A stretch of 64,000 nt of DNA, taken from Chryseobacterium sp. OV279 (GTDB taxonomy: Bacteria; Bacteroidota; Bacteroidia; Flavobacteriales; Weeksellaceae). A program made the translations under genes and the position numbers. This document shows positions 42,563 through 52,233 of this stretch, piece by piece (the first letter of the stretch is position 1; each line of letters starts with the position of its first letter). The notes beneath the pieces are model-generated. The model searched no databases, was not told the origin of the DNA, and saw nothing but the letters and a program-made list of their open reading frames with translations. Where the stretch lies: positions 62,001 to 126,000 of the forward strand of contig NZ_FQUD01000006.1 in assembly GCF_900128945.1 (NCBI RefSeq), given 5' to 3'.

Positions 42563-44830
42563 ATGACTTTTGATATTGATATGATCAAAAAAGTGTACGA
42601 GCGTTACCCGGAAAGAATTGCTTCGGCAAGACAAATCGTGGGAAAACCTCTTACCCTTTCAGAAAAAATCCTTTACACCCATCTTTGGGAAGGAAATGCC
42701 ACATCAGCGCATGAAAGAGGAAACTCTTATGTAGATTTCGCACCAGACAGAGTAGCCATGCAGGATGCCACCGCACAGATGGCACTTTTACAGTTTATGC
42801 AGGCTGGAAAGGCTAAAGTAGCGGTACCTTCAACAGCTCACGCCGATCACCTGATCCAGGCAAGAGTAGGTGCAGAAGCAGATTTACAGGAAGGTATCAA
42901 CAAAAACTCGGAGGTTTTCAACTTTCTGAGCTCTGTTTGTGATAAATATGGAATTGGTTTCTGGAAGCCGGGAGCTGGTATCATTCACCAGGTGGTACTT
43001 GAAAACTATGCATTCCCGGGAGGAATGATGATCGGTACCGACTCTCACACGGTAAATGCAGGAGGTTTAGGAATGGTAGCCATCGGTGTAGGGGGTGCTG
43101 ATGCAGTAGATGTCATGGCCGGAATGGCATGGGAACTAAAAATGCCAAAACTTATCGGAATAAAATTAACCGGTAAAATGAGCGGATGGACGTCGGCCAA
43201 AGACGTTATCCTGAAAGTGGCAGGAATTCTTACCGTAAAAGGAGGAACAGGATGCATCGTAGAATATTTCGGAGAAGGAGCAGAATCTCTTTCAGCAACA
43301 GGTAAGGGAACCATCTGTAACATGGGTGCTGAGATCGGAGCGACCACTTCTACTTTCGGATACGATGATTCCATGAGAAGATATTTAGCTGCAACCGGAA
43401 GACAGGATGTAGTAGATGCCGCTGATAAAATTGCAGAACACTTAACGGGTGATGCTGAAGTATACGCCAACCCTGAGCAATATTTTGATCAGGTTATCGA
43501 GATCAACCTTTCTGAGCTTACGCCACACTTAAACGGGCCTTTCACTCCGGACTTAGCAACACCAGTCGCTGAATTCAAAGCTAAAGCTGAAGCAAACGGA
43601 TGGCCAATAGAGGTAGAATGGGCATTGATCGGTTCATGTACCAACTCTTCGTATGAAGATTTGTCAAGAGCTGCTTCTATCGTAGAAGATGCGGTAGCCA
43701 AAGGAGTTAAGCCTAAAGCGATTCTGGGAATTAACCCAGGTTCTGAGCAGGTGAAATTCACAGCGGAAAGAGACGGTTTCTTAAATTCTTTCAGAAAATT
43801 TGAGAACACAAGAATCTTCACCAATGCTTGTGGACCTTGTATCGGACAGTGGGACAGAGAGGGTGCTGATAAAGGGGAGAAAAACTCTATTATCCACTCT
43901 TTCAACAGAAACTTTGCAAAAAGAGCTGACGGTAACCCGAATACCCACGCTTTTGTAGCTTCTCCGGAAATGGTAGCTGCAGTAGCGATTTCAGGAAGAT
44001 TAGACTTTAACCCGATTACAGATACATTAACAGCCGAAAACGGCGAGCAGGTGAAACTGGATGAGCCTAAAGGTTCTGAATTACCACCAAGAGGATTCGC
44101 TGTAGATGATAACGGATATCAGGCACCTTCTGAAGACGGTTCTTCAGTTGTGGTGAACGTAAGCCCTACTTCGGACAGACTTCAGCTATTGGAAGAATTC
44201 CCGGCTTGGGACGGTAAAAACATCGAAGGAGCTAAGGTATTGATCAAAGCTTTCGGAAAATGTACAACCGACCACATTTCTATGGCGGGACCATGGTTGA
44301 AATACAGAGGTCACCTTGACAATATTTCAAACAATATGTTGATTGGAGCTGTTAATGCTTACAACATGGAAACCAACCACGTTAAAAGTGAAATAACGGG
44401 TGAATATGGTGAAGTTCCGGCTGTACAGAGAGCTTATAAAGCCGCTGGGATTCCTACCATCGTTGTCGGAGACCAGAACTACGGAGAAGGTTCTTCAAGA
44501 GAGCATGCAGCTATGGAGCCGAGACACCTTGGTGTAAAAGCGGTATTGGTAAAATCATTCGCGAGAATCCATGAAACGAACCTTAAAAAACAGGGGATGT
44601 TGGGAATCACTTTCGCTAATGAAGCTGATTATGACAAAATCCAGGAAGATGACACGGTTAACTTCTTAGATCTTGATCAGTTTGCTCCGGGAAAACAGCT
44701 GACTTTAGAATTCGTTCATGCTGACGGAACTAAAGACATTATCATGGCCAACCATACGTATAATGATCAGCAGATTGATTGGTTTAAGGCAGGTTCTGCA
44801 CTTAACCTGATTAAGAGACAGGAAAATTAA
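42563..44830 (+). CDS. acnA: Aconitate hydratase, mitochondrial type
   Basis: 755 residues, size and layout of mitochondrial aconitase rather than the roughly 890-residue bacterial AcnA. Iron-sulphur ligands: LIGSCTNSSYED and NACGPCIGQWDR. Active-site serine block GEGSSREHAAMEPRHLG near the C-terminus. Same reaction as acnB (citrate to isocitrate via cis-aconitate). Having both isozymes adjacent suggests condition-specific use, as the E. coli pair is split between growth and stress; that role is inference here. The symbol is used loosely because it is not orthologous to E. coli acnA. Confidence 0.95.
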   Translation: MTFDIDMIKKVYERYPERIASARQIVGKPLTLSEKILYTHLWEGNATSAHERGNSYVDFAPDRVAMQDATAQMALLQFMQAGKAKVAVPSTAHADHLIQARVGAEADLQEGINKNSEVFNFLSSVCDKYGIGFWKPGAGIIHQVVLENYAFPGGMMIGTDSHTVNAGGLGMVAIGVGGADAVDVMAGMAWELKMPKLIGIKLTGKMSGWTSAKDVILKVAGILTVKGGTGCIVEYFGEGAESLSATGKGTICNMGAEIGATTSTFGYDDSMRRYLAATGRQDVVDAADKIAEHLTGDAEVYANPEQYFDQVIEINLSELTPHLNGPFTPDLATPVAEFKAKAEANGWPIEVEWALIGSCTNSSYEDLSRAASIVEDAVAKGVKPKAILGINPGSEQVKFTAERDGFLNSFRKFENTRIFTNACGPCIGQWDREGADKGEKNSIIHSFNRNFAKRADGNPNTHAFVASPEMVAAVAISGRLDFNPITDTLTAENGEQVKLDEPKGSELPPRGFAVDDNGYQAPSEDGSSVVVNVSPTSDRLQLLEEFPAWDGKNIEGAKVLIKAFGKCTTDHISMAGPWLKYRGHLDNISNNMLIGAVNAYNMETNHVKSEITGEYGEVPAVQRAYKAAGIPTIVVGDQNYGEGSSREHAAMEPRHLGVKAVLVKSFARIHETNLKKQGMLGITFANEADYDKIQEDDTVNFLDLDQFAPGKQLTLEFVHADGTKDIIMANHTYNDQQIDWFKAGSALNLIKRQEN

Positions 44831-44852
44831 TTGTTAGATTTAATTAATCATA

Positions 44853-44882
44853 GAAAAGCGGCTTCCAAGGAAGCCGCTTTTC
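44853..44882. terminator. Bidirectional terminator after the second aconitase
   Basis: AAAAGCGGCTTCC, loop AA, GGAAGCCGCTTTT: a 13-bp perfect stem with A and T runs on the two sides. It serves the aconitase on plus and overlaps the stop of the LytTR gene on minus. Confidence 0.93.
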
Positions 44883-45564
44883 ATTTTATCTTACTCAGAA
44901 GATGGCTCCGATAGCTTTCTCCGATCGGAATTTCCTGTTCTGAGACTAAAACAATTTTCCTGATCCCAATATTCTTGGTTTGATCCAGATTCACGATGAA
45001 TGATTTATGAACGCGGACAAATCTTTCAGAAAGCTGGGTTTCCAGAGATTTAAGCGTATCCAGAACAATATATTCCTCATTTGAGGTTTTGATGTTCACA
45101 TAATCCTTGATGCTTTCGATATACAGAATATCATTAAAGCTGATGCGGTGCTGCTGGCCGGAAGATTTCACAAAAAAGTAGGATTCTTCATTGCTTTCAG
45201 AAAAGGAAAAACGTTCCTGTGCCTTCACTGCACTTTTATAGAAACGCTCAAAAGAAACTGGCTTCAGAAGATAATCAATAATATTGTGTTCATACCCTTC
45301 CAGTGCATATTCGGAATAGGCGGTTGTCAAAATATATTTTTTCTTTTCCCCTACAATTTTCATGAAATTAATCCCTGAAAGTTCAGGCATCTGAATATCC
45401 AGAAAAATAAGATCCGCTTCATTGTTTTGTATATATTCCAACGCCAGAATAGGATTCTCCGCAGAGAAAACCAGTTCTAAAAAGGGAATTTTCCGGACAT
45501 AATTTTCCAGCAGCGATATCGCCAGCGGCTCGTCGTCTACAATAAGGCATTTAATCGTTTTCAT
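44881..45564 (-). CDS. LytTR-family response regulator
   Basis: 227 residues. Receiver domain with Asp10-Asp11 and phosphoacceptor Asp56 (LIFLDIQMP), then a LytTR DNA-binding domain (FFVKSSGQQHRISFNDILYI, VRVHKSFIVNLDQTKNI, IPIGESYRSHLL). Overlaps the kinase gene upstream by 14 bases, so the two are translationally coupled. Works with the LytS-type kinase. Targets unknown; the divergent beta-barrel receptor is a natural candidate. Confidence 0.95.
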   Translation of the reverse strand: MKTIKCLIVDDEPLAISLLENYVRKIPFLELVFSAENPILALEYIQNNEADLIFLDIQMPELSGINFMKIVGEKKKYILTTAYSEYALEGYEHNIIDYLLKPVSFERFYKSAVKAQERFSFSESNEESYFFVKSSGQQHRISFNDILYIESIKDYVNIKTSNEEYIVLDTLKSLETQLSERFVRVHKSFIVNLDQTKNIGIRKIVLVSEQEIPIGESYRSHLLSKIK

Positions 45565-46567
45565 AAGGGAAAATAATTCTTAAATCTACAATAAATTCAG
45601 ATTCCAGATCTTTTATATAGAGCTCATGCTTCTTCGGATACAGAATTTCCAGCCTTTTTTTCACATTATCGATCCCGATTCCGGACGCAGTATCTTTCAC
45701 TTTCTGGTTTTTAAAATTGTGAAGGTAAAAATGAAGCACTTTATTGTCATCCGACACTTTTAATACAAATCCTTTCTCCCGAAAATCCCCATGTTTAAAA
45801 GCATTTTCCACAAACGGAACCAACAGCATAGGTGAAATATTGATTTTAGGATGATTGATGTTCTTTTCAATGATCAGGAGTTCAGGATTTTTGATTCTGA
45901 GCTTTTCCAAACCGATTAAGCTTTCAATATAGCCTATTTCCTTATCCAGACTGATGACATCTTTCTCAAGATCTTTCGTGCTGTACCGCAGCAATTCACT
46001 CAGTTTTTCAATGGCCGGGAGTGCTTTATCCGAATTCTGATACACCAGGGAATAGATGTTATTTAAAGAATTAAAAATAAAATGAGGATTGATCTGGGTT
46101 TTCAGGGCCTGAAGCTGAGCATGCTTTCTTTCTTCAACAAGCCTGTTACGCTCTTCTTCCACTTTAAAATAATACTTAAAGAACCATAGGTTGGTACTCA
46201 CGAAAACCGTTAAGCTCGAATAATAGATGTTATCATAAAAATAGTACAGAAAAGTTGTTCCTTCCGCATAATTTCTGAAGCCTACTACCGCAGGAAGCAG
46301 CAACTCTTCCATTGAATATCTGAAAAGCACGAAAATAAATACACCTACAAAAAAACCGACGATCATCATGTAGAATCTGTTAGGATTGAAAAACCGTGGC
46401 GCGACGAAAAAATAATTAACGTAAAAACCCAGAAAATTGGCCAGGAAGATCGTGACATCCAAAACATCAAGACCAGATTTACTGTATACCGCCCTGGAAA
46501 GGATGCCGTTAAAAATAATCAACAGCCAATAAAAAACGTGCAGGAGGAGAACTTGTTTTTGCTTCAT
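45551..46567 (-). CDS. LytS-type sensor histidine kinase
   Basis: 338 residues from the ATG at 46567 (MKQKQVLLLHVFYW). Four transmembrane helices in the first 130 residues with no large extracellular domain. Then the His_kinase (PF06580) box QLQALKTQINPHFIFNSLNN with His162, and a compact HATPase domain (NISPMLLVPFVENAFKHG, GIGIDNVKKRL). This is the intramembrane-sensing kinase form typical of Bacteroidota. Cognate regulator is the overlapping LytTR gene. Confidence 0.93.
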   Translation of the reverse strand: MKQKQVLLLHVFYWLLIIFNGILSRAVYSKSGLDVLDVTIFLANFLGFYVNYFFVAPRFFNPNRFYMMIVGFFVGVFIFVLFRYSMEELLLPAVVGFRNYAEGTTFLYYFYDNIYYSSLTVFVSTNLWFFKYYFKVEEERNRLVEERKHAQLQALKTQINPHFIFNSLNNIYSLVYQNSDKALPAIEKLSELLRYSTKDLEKDVISLDKEIGYIESLIGLEKLRIKNPELLIIEKNINHPKINISPMLLVPFVENAFKHGDFREKGFVLKVSDDNKVLHFYLHNFKNQKVKDTASGIGIDNVKKRLEILYPKKHELYIKDLESEFIVDLRIIFPYEND

Positions 46568-46728
46568 GTTCAAATTTAAGCTTCATATGTTTTAAATTCC
46601 TACACATTTCCGACGAAACCCGTTTTTTTTCCGATGAAAATATTTTGAGCGGATTAATCTGCGCTGAAATCTAAACGCCATTTCACATAAAGAAGTTTGA
46701 AAATACCTTTGGACCAAGATTTTAAACT

Positions 46729-48849
46729 ATGAAACTGAAATATATTCTTATCAGCACCCTTTTATCAGCATCGTTATCTGCACAGGTTCAAAAAGACAGC
46801 ATTAAGCATGTGGAACAGATCAATCTGTTAGTCAAGAAAAAACTTCTTGAAAGAAAAGCAGACCGTCTTATCTTTAATGTAGAAGCATCGATAGCTTCCC
46901 AGGGAATGGACGCAACAGAAACCCTTGCCAACGTTCCTATGCTGAAAGTAGATGAAAACATGGGCTCTATTTCAATCACCGGAAAAAGCAGTGTGAACGT
47001 AATGATCAACGGAAGAATGCTGAATCTTTCGGGAAATGCTCTTTTGAATTATCTGAAATCCATCCGATCAGAAAATATCTCCAAAATAGAAGTCATCACG
47101 ACGCCTCCTTCAAAATACGAAGCTCAGGGAAACAGCGGACTCATTAATATTATCCTGAAAAAGAATCCGAATTTAGGGTTCAGCGGAAATATCAACTCGA
47201 ACCTCATCCAGAGAAGTTATTCCGGCTTCAGTTCCAATGGTTCGCTTAATTATCAGACGGAAAAATTCAGCAGCAGTCTGAAACTGACGTATTATGATTC
47301 AGCCAAGCGTACCGACGAAAATTACAATATTATCGGAGCTTCCCAAAACTACAGCAACTCCATCCGGAAAGATATGTGGAAGGAACTTACGCCAACCCTC
47401 AATCTCTCCTATAAAATCAGCAAAAATGCTGAAATCGGAATGGAATACATCTACGCGCATCAAAAATCCGGGATGGACATCGTCAATACCACAAAAAATA
47501 TTGATGCTAGTCTTAATGAGGAAAACCTTTTAACCAATACCTTTCACCGCGAAAAACTTCCTACTCATACCTTAAGCGCTTATTACGACCTGAAACTGGA
47601 TTCATTGGGTAAGAAACTAAGCATTGCAGGAAATTTTTATAAGAACAATTCGGATACGGAAGTGAATTTTTCTACGCTTACCCTTTCAGATCATTCTGTT
47701 CAGGATGTAAAGACAACGTCTTTGATCTCGCCACAGATCTTTTCTGCTCAGGCAGATCTGGAACTTCCTTTCTCTTTCGGAACCATTGAAACCGGAGTGA
47801 AGTTTAATCAGTTTAAAAACAGTTCGGACATTCAGTATTTTAATCTGAATGGCGGACAATATGTACCGGATCTTTCAAGAGCTAATCTGTTCACCTATCA
47901 GGAAGAAAATTATGCCGGATATTTCAGTTATGCCAAAACATTCGGGGAGCACTGGGAAACCAAAGCGGGCCTTCGCTATGAACATACCAATGCAGAAAGT
48001 TTTACACCCTCTTCCAATTCAGAAAACAAATACAATTACGGACAATGGTTCCCATCTGCTTATGTTTCGTACAAAGAAGATAAAAATGTATTCAGCTTTT
48101 CCTATTCCAGAAGGATCAACCGTCCGAGTATGGGTAATCTTAACCCGTTTCGCTGGTACTCAAATCCCTATTCTTATTCATCAGGAAATCCTTTGCTGAC
48201 CCCGGCTTACATCAATAACTGGGAATTGGGATATACCTTTAATAATAAATTCTCAACCAGTGTTTATTATTTGAGAATGAAAAATGCATTCGGTCAAATT
48301 TCTGCCATTGATGATATTTCACAGATCTCAACCTACCTGAACTATTACAACAATAATTTCTGGGGTCTTAATGCCTCTTATACGGATACTTTTTTCAAGT
48401 TCTGGGAAAGCAGTATCTCGATGAATGCCTCACTTCAGAATTCATCCGTATTCAATGTGGATGCGGAAACCCAGAAAGGAAGTTCTTTCAGCTACTCCAT
48501 CAACAATACATTTACTTTAAACAAAAATAAGACGCTTGTATTCTTTCTGAACTACAGCCACAGCCTGGCTTACAAAAATGTGAACTCTTATTTCCAGGCT
48601 TTCCCGGAATTGACTTCAGGATTAAAAGTCTCACTCATGGAAAAGAAACTTCAGATCAATGCAACGGTAACCAATATTTTTGCCCAGAGATACCGAGGAG
48701 AATTGTATTTCTCTGATAATACCCAGTACATGAATAACTATTGGGACGGCAGAAGTTTCAGATTAAGTGTTAATTATACTTTTGGAAGCAGCAAGAAGAA
48801 AATCACCAAGAAAAATATCAAATTTGAGGAAAAAGAAAGAGCACAGTAA
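46729..48849 (+). CDS. TonB-dependent-type outer-membrane beta-barrel protein (OMP_b-brl_3)
   Basis: 706 residues with signal peptide to LLSASLSAQ (residue 19). Short plug-like domain (VNVMINGRMLNLSGNALLNY, EVITTPPSKYEAQGNSGLIN) and a long barrel with many aromatic-alternating strands; C-terminal region KLQINATVTNIFAQRYRGEL. This is the outer-membrane beta-barrel family 3 (PF14905) layout. Ligand unknown. Divergent from the LytTR/LytS pair with 161 bases between the starts, so likely regulated by it. Confidence 0.9.
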   Translation: MKLKYILISTLLSASLSAQVQKDSIKHVEQINLLVKKKLLERKADRLIFNVEASIASQGMDATETLANVPMLKVDENMGSISITGKSSVNVMINGRMLNLSGNALLNYLKSIRSENISKIEVITTPPSKYEAQGNSGLINIILKKNPNLGFSGNINSNLIQRSYSGFSSNGSLNYQTEKFSSSLKLTYYDSAKRTDENYNIIGASQNYSNSIRKDMWKELTPTLNLSYKISKNAEIGMEYIYAHQKSGMDIVNTTKNIDASLNEENLLTNTFHREKLPTHTLSAYYDLKLDSLGKKLSIAGNFYKNNSDTEVNFSTLTLSDHSVQDVKTTSLISPQIFSAQADLELPFSFGTIETGVKFNQFKNSSDIQYFNLNGGQYVPDLSRANLFTYQEENYAGYFSYAKTFGEHWETKAGLRYEHTNAESFTPSSNSENKYNYGQWFPSAYVSYKEDKNVFSFSYSRRINRPSMGNLNPFRWYSNPYSYSSGNPLLTPAYINNWELGYTFNNKFSTSVYYLRMKNAFGQISAIDDISQISTYLNYYNNNFWGLNASYTDTFFKFWESSISMNASLQNSSVFNVDAETQKGSSFSYSINNTFTLNKNKTLVFFLNYSHSLAYKNVNSYFQAFPELTSGLKVSLMEKKLQINATVTNIFAQRYRGELYFSDNTQYMNNYWDGRSFRLSVNYTFGSSKKKITKKNIKFEEKERAQ

Positions 48850-48872
48850 TTGTTTTTGCTATTCACTCAAAC

Positions 48873-48903
48873 AAAAAAACAGAGAATTGTTCTCTGTTTT
48901 TTG
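48873..48903. terminator. Bidirectional terminator between convergent receptor genes
   Basis: AAAAAACAGAGAA, loop TTG, TTCTCTGTTTTTT: strong perfect stem with A and T flanks, 24 bases after the plus-strand receptor stop and 20 bases past the minus-strand receptor stop. Confidence 0.93.
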
Positions 48904-48922
48904 CTTTTATCTTTATCTGTTT

Positions 48923-51667
48923 TTAAAATTTAAATTCTACTCGCGCGAAAACGAAACGCCCTCCAATCCCGTATTGCGAAACCTGTCTGGAATACACAAA
49001 CTGGTTATCCGCCGTCAATGAATTGATATTCGGGCTTTTGGAAGGCATTACATTAAATATATTATTACTTCCCACCGTCGCTGAAATGTTTTTATTGAAA
49101 TCATAGCCTACGGAAAGGTCTGTCACAAAGCGGTCATTTAAAACGAAATGTTCTCTGCTTTCGGTAACGCCGTCAAAATTGGCATCCAGGACATCCGCAT
49201 CTGTCACTTTTCCAAAGTAGGAATTTCTGAGAGCAACCGTAAGCGCGGAAAATTTCAGGGTATTGGCCAGCGTAGCTTTGATTCGGGGTACGGCTTCTTC
49301 AAAATACACTCTGTTAGGTTCAGAAAAATAATTATTGATCTGGCTTATCAGTTTCGGTGAAGCATGAATATCCCCCACTCTTCTGGTCTGATTCAGGTTA
49401 AGTCCTAAATTATTCTCCAAAGATATTCCTTCCGAAATTCTTGTATTCTGGGAAACCGTGATATCCAGTCCTTTGGTCTGGGAATCTACTGCATTGGCAA
49501 AGAAATTCGCGGCACTGGCTCTCGCAAGATCAAAGGCTCCCTGAAGAACTGCCTGATCTGATCCCGGGGTAAAGCTTCCGGACGGACGGAAAAACAAATC
49601 GGTAAGTACCACTCTATCCTTAATCTTTATCAGATAAGCATCCGCTGTAAATACTAAACTTAAAGAAGGAATCTTCCAGGTAATTCCCGTACTGTAAGAC
49701 TGTGAAGTTTCCTGTTTCAGTTTTGGGATTCCTAAGGCCTGGGCTGCTTCTGAATTGTTTCTGAAAGTTCCCACCTGTGTAGTTTGTCCCTGCTGGATCA
49801 GGGTAGAGGTAGAACTGTAGTAAATCTGTGCTAAAGAAGGCGCTCTGAATCCTGTGGAAACCGCTCCTCTCCAATTGAAATTTTTAGCCAGTTTGACATT
49901 GGTAGCCAATTTATAATTAAAGGTAGAACCGAAGTCTGAATAATTTTCAAAACGTACCGCGCCTTCCAATAACCACCAATCCGTTGGTTCAATCTCAACA
50001 TCGGCATAGGCTGCTAAACTGTTCCGGCTTCCTGAAACGGCATTATCCGGGCTGAAACCTGGAAATACCTGAGAACCTGCGGGTCTTGTAGCTCCAAAGA
50101 AGTCGGTTACCTTTTCATTGTCAGGGGTAGCAGCAGTCACTACACGCCCGAAAATATCATAGGAGACGTAGGAATTTTCATTTCCTGCATTCACTTTATA
50201 ATTTTCATAGCGGTATTCTCCTCCGAAAGCTACATTTAAGCCATGAAGGACATCATATTTTTTTGAGAAATCCAGATTCAGGGTATTTTGTGAAAACTCA
50301 GATCCTCCTGCTTTAAAAGTTCTTGGTGAATTGTCGCCCAGAGAGGCATTAAATGTATTAACCACCCCAAAGTTAAAAGCATTCTTTCCGAAAGTATTAC
50401 TCAAATCTACATTCCAGCCGCTCCACTTTCCTTTGATTCCTCCGGCTAAGGAATAATCATTCACATTAGCTTCAATTTGCGGTAAATATCCATTGGGCGT
50501 AACGGCATTGATGTTTCTTTCTGTATTCGGAAGACGAAAAAATCCTCCGGCATTTCCCAAACGGTAGCTGTAACCTCCAAAAGAATACACTTTCCAGTCT
50601 TCATTCACCGGAATTTCAGAATTGAAAAAAAGCTGTCCTGATTGTAGTTTAGACTGCCCCGCTCTCAGACTGAAATCTTTTCTTTCCAGACCTCTGTAAT
50701 TAAGTTCCTGATCTGTAAAATCTTTTCCTAATAAGCCCTGCAATGCCGCAATACTGTTAGCTCCCGATATCTGATTTTTAAAATCCTGCGAAAAATAATC
50801 AACCTGCGACGCATACTGCTTGACCGTATTGATAATTTGCTGGCTGTTGGATGTATTGGTAATATTTTTATACAGTCCGTCGATATTCACTCCGCTCTGC
50901 AATGCCCTGTAATTAATCGCGTTATAGGCATTAAAAATATCCCCCTGACGTACGCCCGCCCTTGAATACGGATCGCGGTATTGTACAGAACCTGTTACAT
51001 TAATAAAGCCTTTCTCCCCAATTTTTGCTCCATAGTTCAGATCTGCAGAAATAGACTGCCCATCTATCCCTCCGGAAAAATTTTTGGCAACTGATGAAGC
51101 GTATCCTCCCAGAAATACCTGTCCCGATAGTCCTAGCCTTCTTTTAAGCCCTAAATTTACGACACCCGCAATGGCATCAGATCCATACTGAGCAGAAGCT
51201 CCATCTCTTAAGACTTCGATTTTTTCCAGTGCAAATGCTGGAATTGCATTAAGATCTGTTCCTACCGAACCTCTTCCCGGAGTCAATGTCACATTGATAA
51301 GAGAAGACTGGTATCTCCTTTTTCCGTTAAGCAGGACCAGAACCTGATCCGGGCCAAGTCCTCTGAGAAGGGCCGGATCTACAAAATCGGTTCCATCGTT
51401 CACGGTATGTGAAGTGGATGAGAATGAAGGCACCACATAATTGAGGGCCTGGCTGATATTGTTAACCGGACTTTGTCTTAAGATCTTTGATATATTGATG
51501 ATATCTACCGGTACCGGAGTATCTGTAAGAGATCTTCCTGATCCTCTTGATCCGAGGATGACTACATCTTCAATCTTTTTGGATGAGGTGGAATCCGACT
51601 GTCCAAAGTAAAATGCTGATATAAATGCTGCCGAAGCTATGATTGTTTTTTTCTCGAAATTGCGCAT
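48923..51667 (-). CDS. TonB-dependent receptor behind an S-box-like / tri-cysteine leader
   Basis: 914 residues from the ATG at 51667 (MRNFEKKTIIASAAFISAFY); a TTG 20 codons earlier would bury the signal peptide. Signal cleaved near AFYFGQ. Plug: VVILGSRGSGRSLTDTPVPV, LLRGLGPDQVLVLLNGKRRY, ALEKIEVLRDGASAQYGSDA (IAGVVN follows). Long 22-strand barrel; ends in FVFARVEFKF. It lacks the carboxypeptidase-like N-terminal domain and SusD partner, so the ligand is not clear. The leader (riboswitch-like RNA and Cys-Cys-Cys peptide) points to sulphur or methionine-linked nutrition; this is inference. Confidence 0.9.
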   Translation of the reverse strand: MRNFEKKTIIASAAFISAFYFGQSDSTSSKKIEDVVILGSRGSGRSLTDTPVPVDIINISKILRQSPVNNISQALNYVVPSFSSTSHTVNDGTDFVDPALLRGLGPDQVLVLLNGKRRYQSSLINVTLTPGRGSVGTDLNAIPAFALEKIEVLRDGASAQYGSDAIAGVVNLGLKRRLGLSGQVFLGGYASSVAKNFSGGIDGQSISADLNYGAKIGEKGFINVTGSVQYRDPYSRAGVRQGDIFNAYNAINYRALQSGVNIDGLYKNITNTSNSQQIINTVKQYASQVDYFSQDFKNQISGANSIAALQGLLGKDFTDQELNYRGLERKDFSLRAGQSKLQSGQLFFNSEIPVNEDWKVYSFGGYSYRLGNAGGFFRLPNTERNINAVTPNGYLPQIEANVNDYSLAGGIKGKWSGWNVDLSNTFGKNAFNFGVVNTFNASLGDNSPRTFKAGGSEFSQNTLNLDFSKKYDVLHGLNVAFGGEYRYENYKVNAGNENSYVSYDIFGRVVTAATPDNEKVTDFFGATRPAGSQVFPGFSPDNAVSGSRNSLAAYADVEIEPTDWWLLEGAVRFENYSDFGSTFNYKLATNVKLAKNFNWRGAVSTGFRAPSLAQIYYSSTSTLIQQGQTTQVGTFRNNSEAAQALGIPKLKQETSQSYSTGITWKIPSLSLVFTADAYLIKIKDRVVLTDLFFRPSGSFTPGSDQAVLQGAFDLARASAANFFANAVDSQTKGLDITVSQNTRISEGISLENNLGLNLNQTRRVGDIHASPKLISQINNYFSEPNRVYFEEAVPRIKATLANTLKFSALTVALRNSYFGKVTDADVLDANFDGVTESREHFVLNDRFVTDLSVGYDFNKNISATVGSNNIFNVMPSKSPNINSLTADNQFVYSRQVSQYGIGGRFVFARVEFKF

Positions 51668-51787
51668 GTGTTTTCTATTTTTTATTACTGATTGTTGATT
51701 TGATTTCAGGCCATAGTTTTCCTGCAACCTCTATTTCAGGTCGCTTTATAAAGCCGGAATGTTTACATTATTTTTTAAAGAAGTCTA

Positions 51788-52028
51788 GATCATGTGCAAA
51801 ACTTGGGAAGAGAAAATGGTTTTTAACGCAAAGCTTCATCTTGTTAACGTTTAGTTTTGAGGAAGGCAAAGAATGTGACTGCGTCACTGATGAAGCTATA
51901 GGTTTACAACATTCGCTTAATCGAATCAATGAAATTGATTCCGCCTTTGCTTCCCTTTATCAATACAATAATTAATTTCTTTGCGTCAAAAAAAGCTTAT
52001 CTCTTACACAGGTTTTGAAGTTGATCCA
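51788..52028. repeat. MITE-like element in the receptor leader
   Basis: Outer arms align as inverted repeats over about 40 bases: CAAAACTTGGGAAGAGAAAA ... TTTTTAACGCAAAG on the left and the reverse complement reading CAAAACCTGTGTAAGAGATA ... TTTTTTGACGCAAAG on the right. The centre contains GTGACTGCGTCAC. The 9-mer AAGTCTAGA occurs at both flanks (51781-51789 and 52029-52037), which looks like a target duplication. No coding capacity. Confidence 0.65.
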
Positions 52029-52032
52029 AAGT

Positions 52033-52056
52033 CTAGAAACAACAACACATACGCAT
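52033..52056 (-). CDS. Tri-cysteine leader peptide candidate (7 codons)
   Basis: ATG CGT ATG TGT TGT TGT TTC TAG: Met-Arg-Met-Cys-Cys-Cys-Phe. Three consecutive Cys codons just before a stop are the hallmark of cysteine-responsive leader peptides known in Actinobacteria. It lies between the S-box-like RNA and the TonB receptor in the same direction. The frame stays open further upstream, so the start codon is uncertain. An overlapping frame reads three Leu codons here instead, so this is a candidate only. Confidence 0.4.
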   Translation of the reverse strand: MRMCCCF

Positions 52057-52233
52057 GTGGAAATGGCATGAAAAGAGATCAGAATAATGAAGCGGTACTT
52101 CATGATCTGAGAAACGAAAATTTAAATTGGTCTTGTGGTTTCCCTTGTCTTTAAACATTGATTTTATTTTTAAAACAAAAATGTCAAGATGGGGAGAAAA
52201 TAGAGAATAAACATTTTTTCCGGGCATACCGGC

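Noticed and set aside
51668..51727. TTG start 20 codons upstream for the TonB receptor
   Set aside because: It would put a hydrophilic extension before the signal peptide and overlaps leader sequence. The ATG at 51667 is preferred.
52033..52227. 64-codon minus-strand frame ending in the Cys-Cys-Cys stretch as a full gene
   Set aside because: Composition is not protein-like upstream of the last codons and it begins inside the closing part of the S-box-like RNA. Only the final mini-ORF is kept as a candidate.
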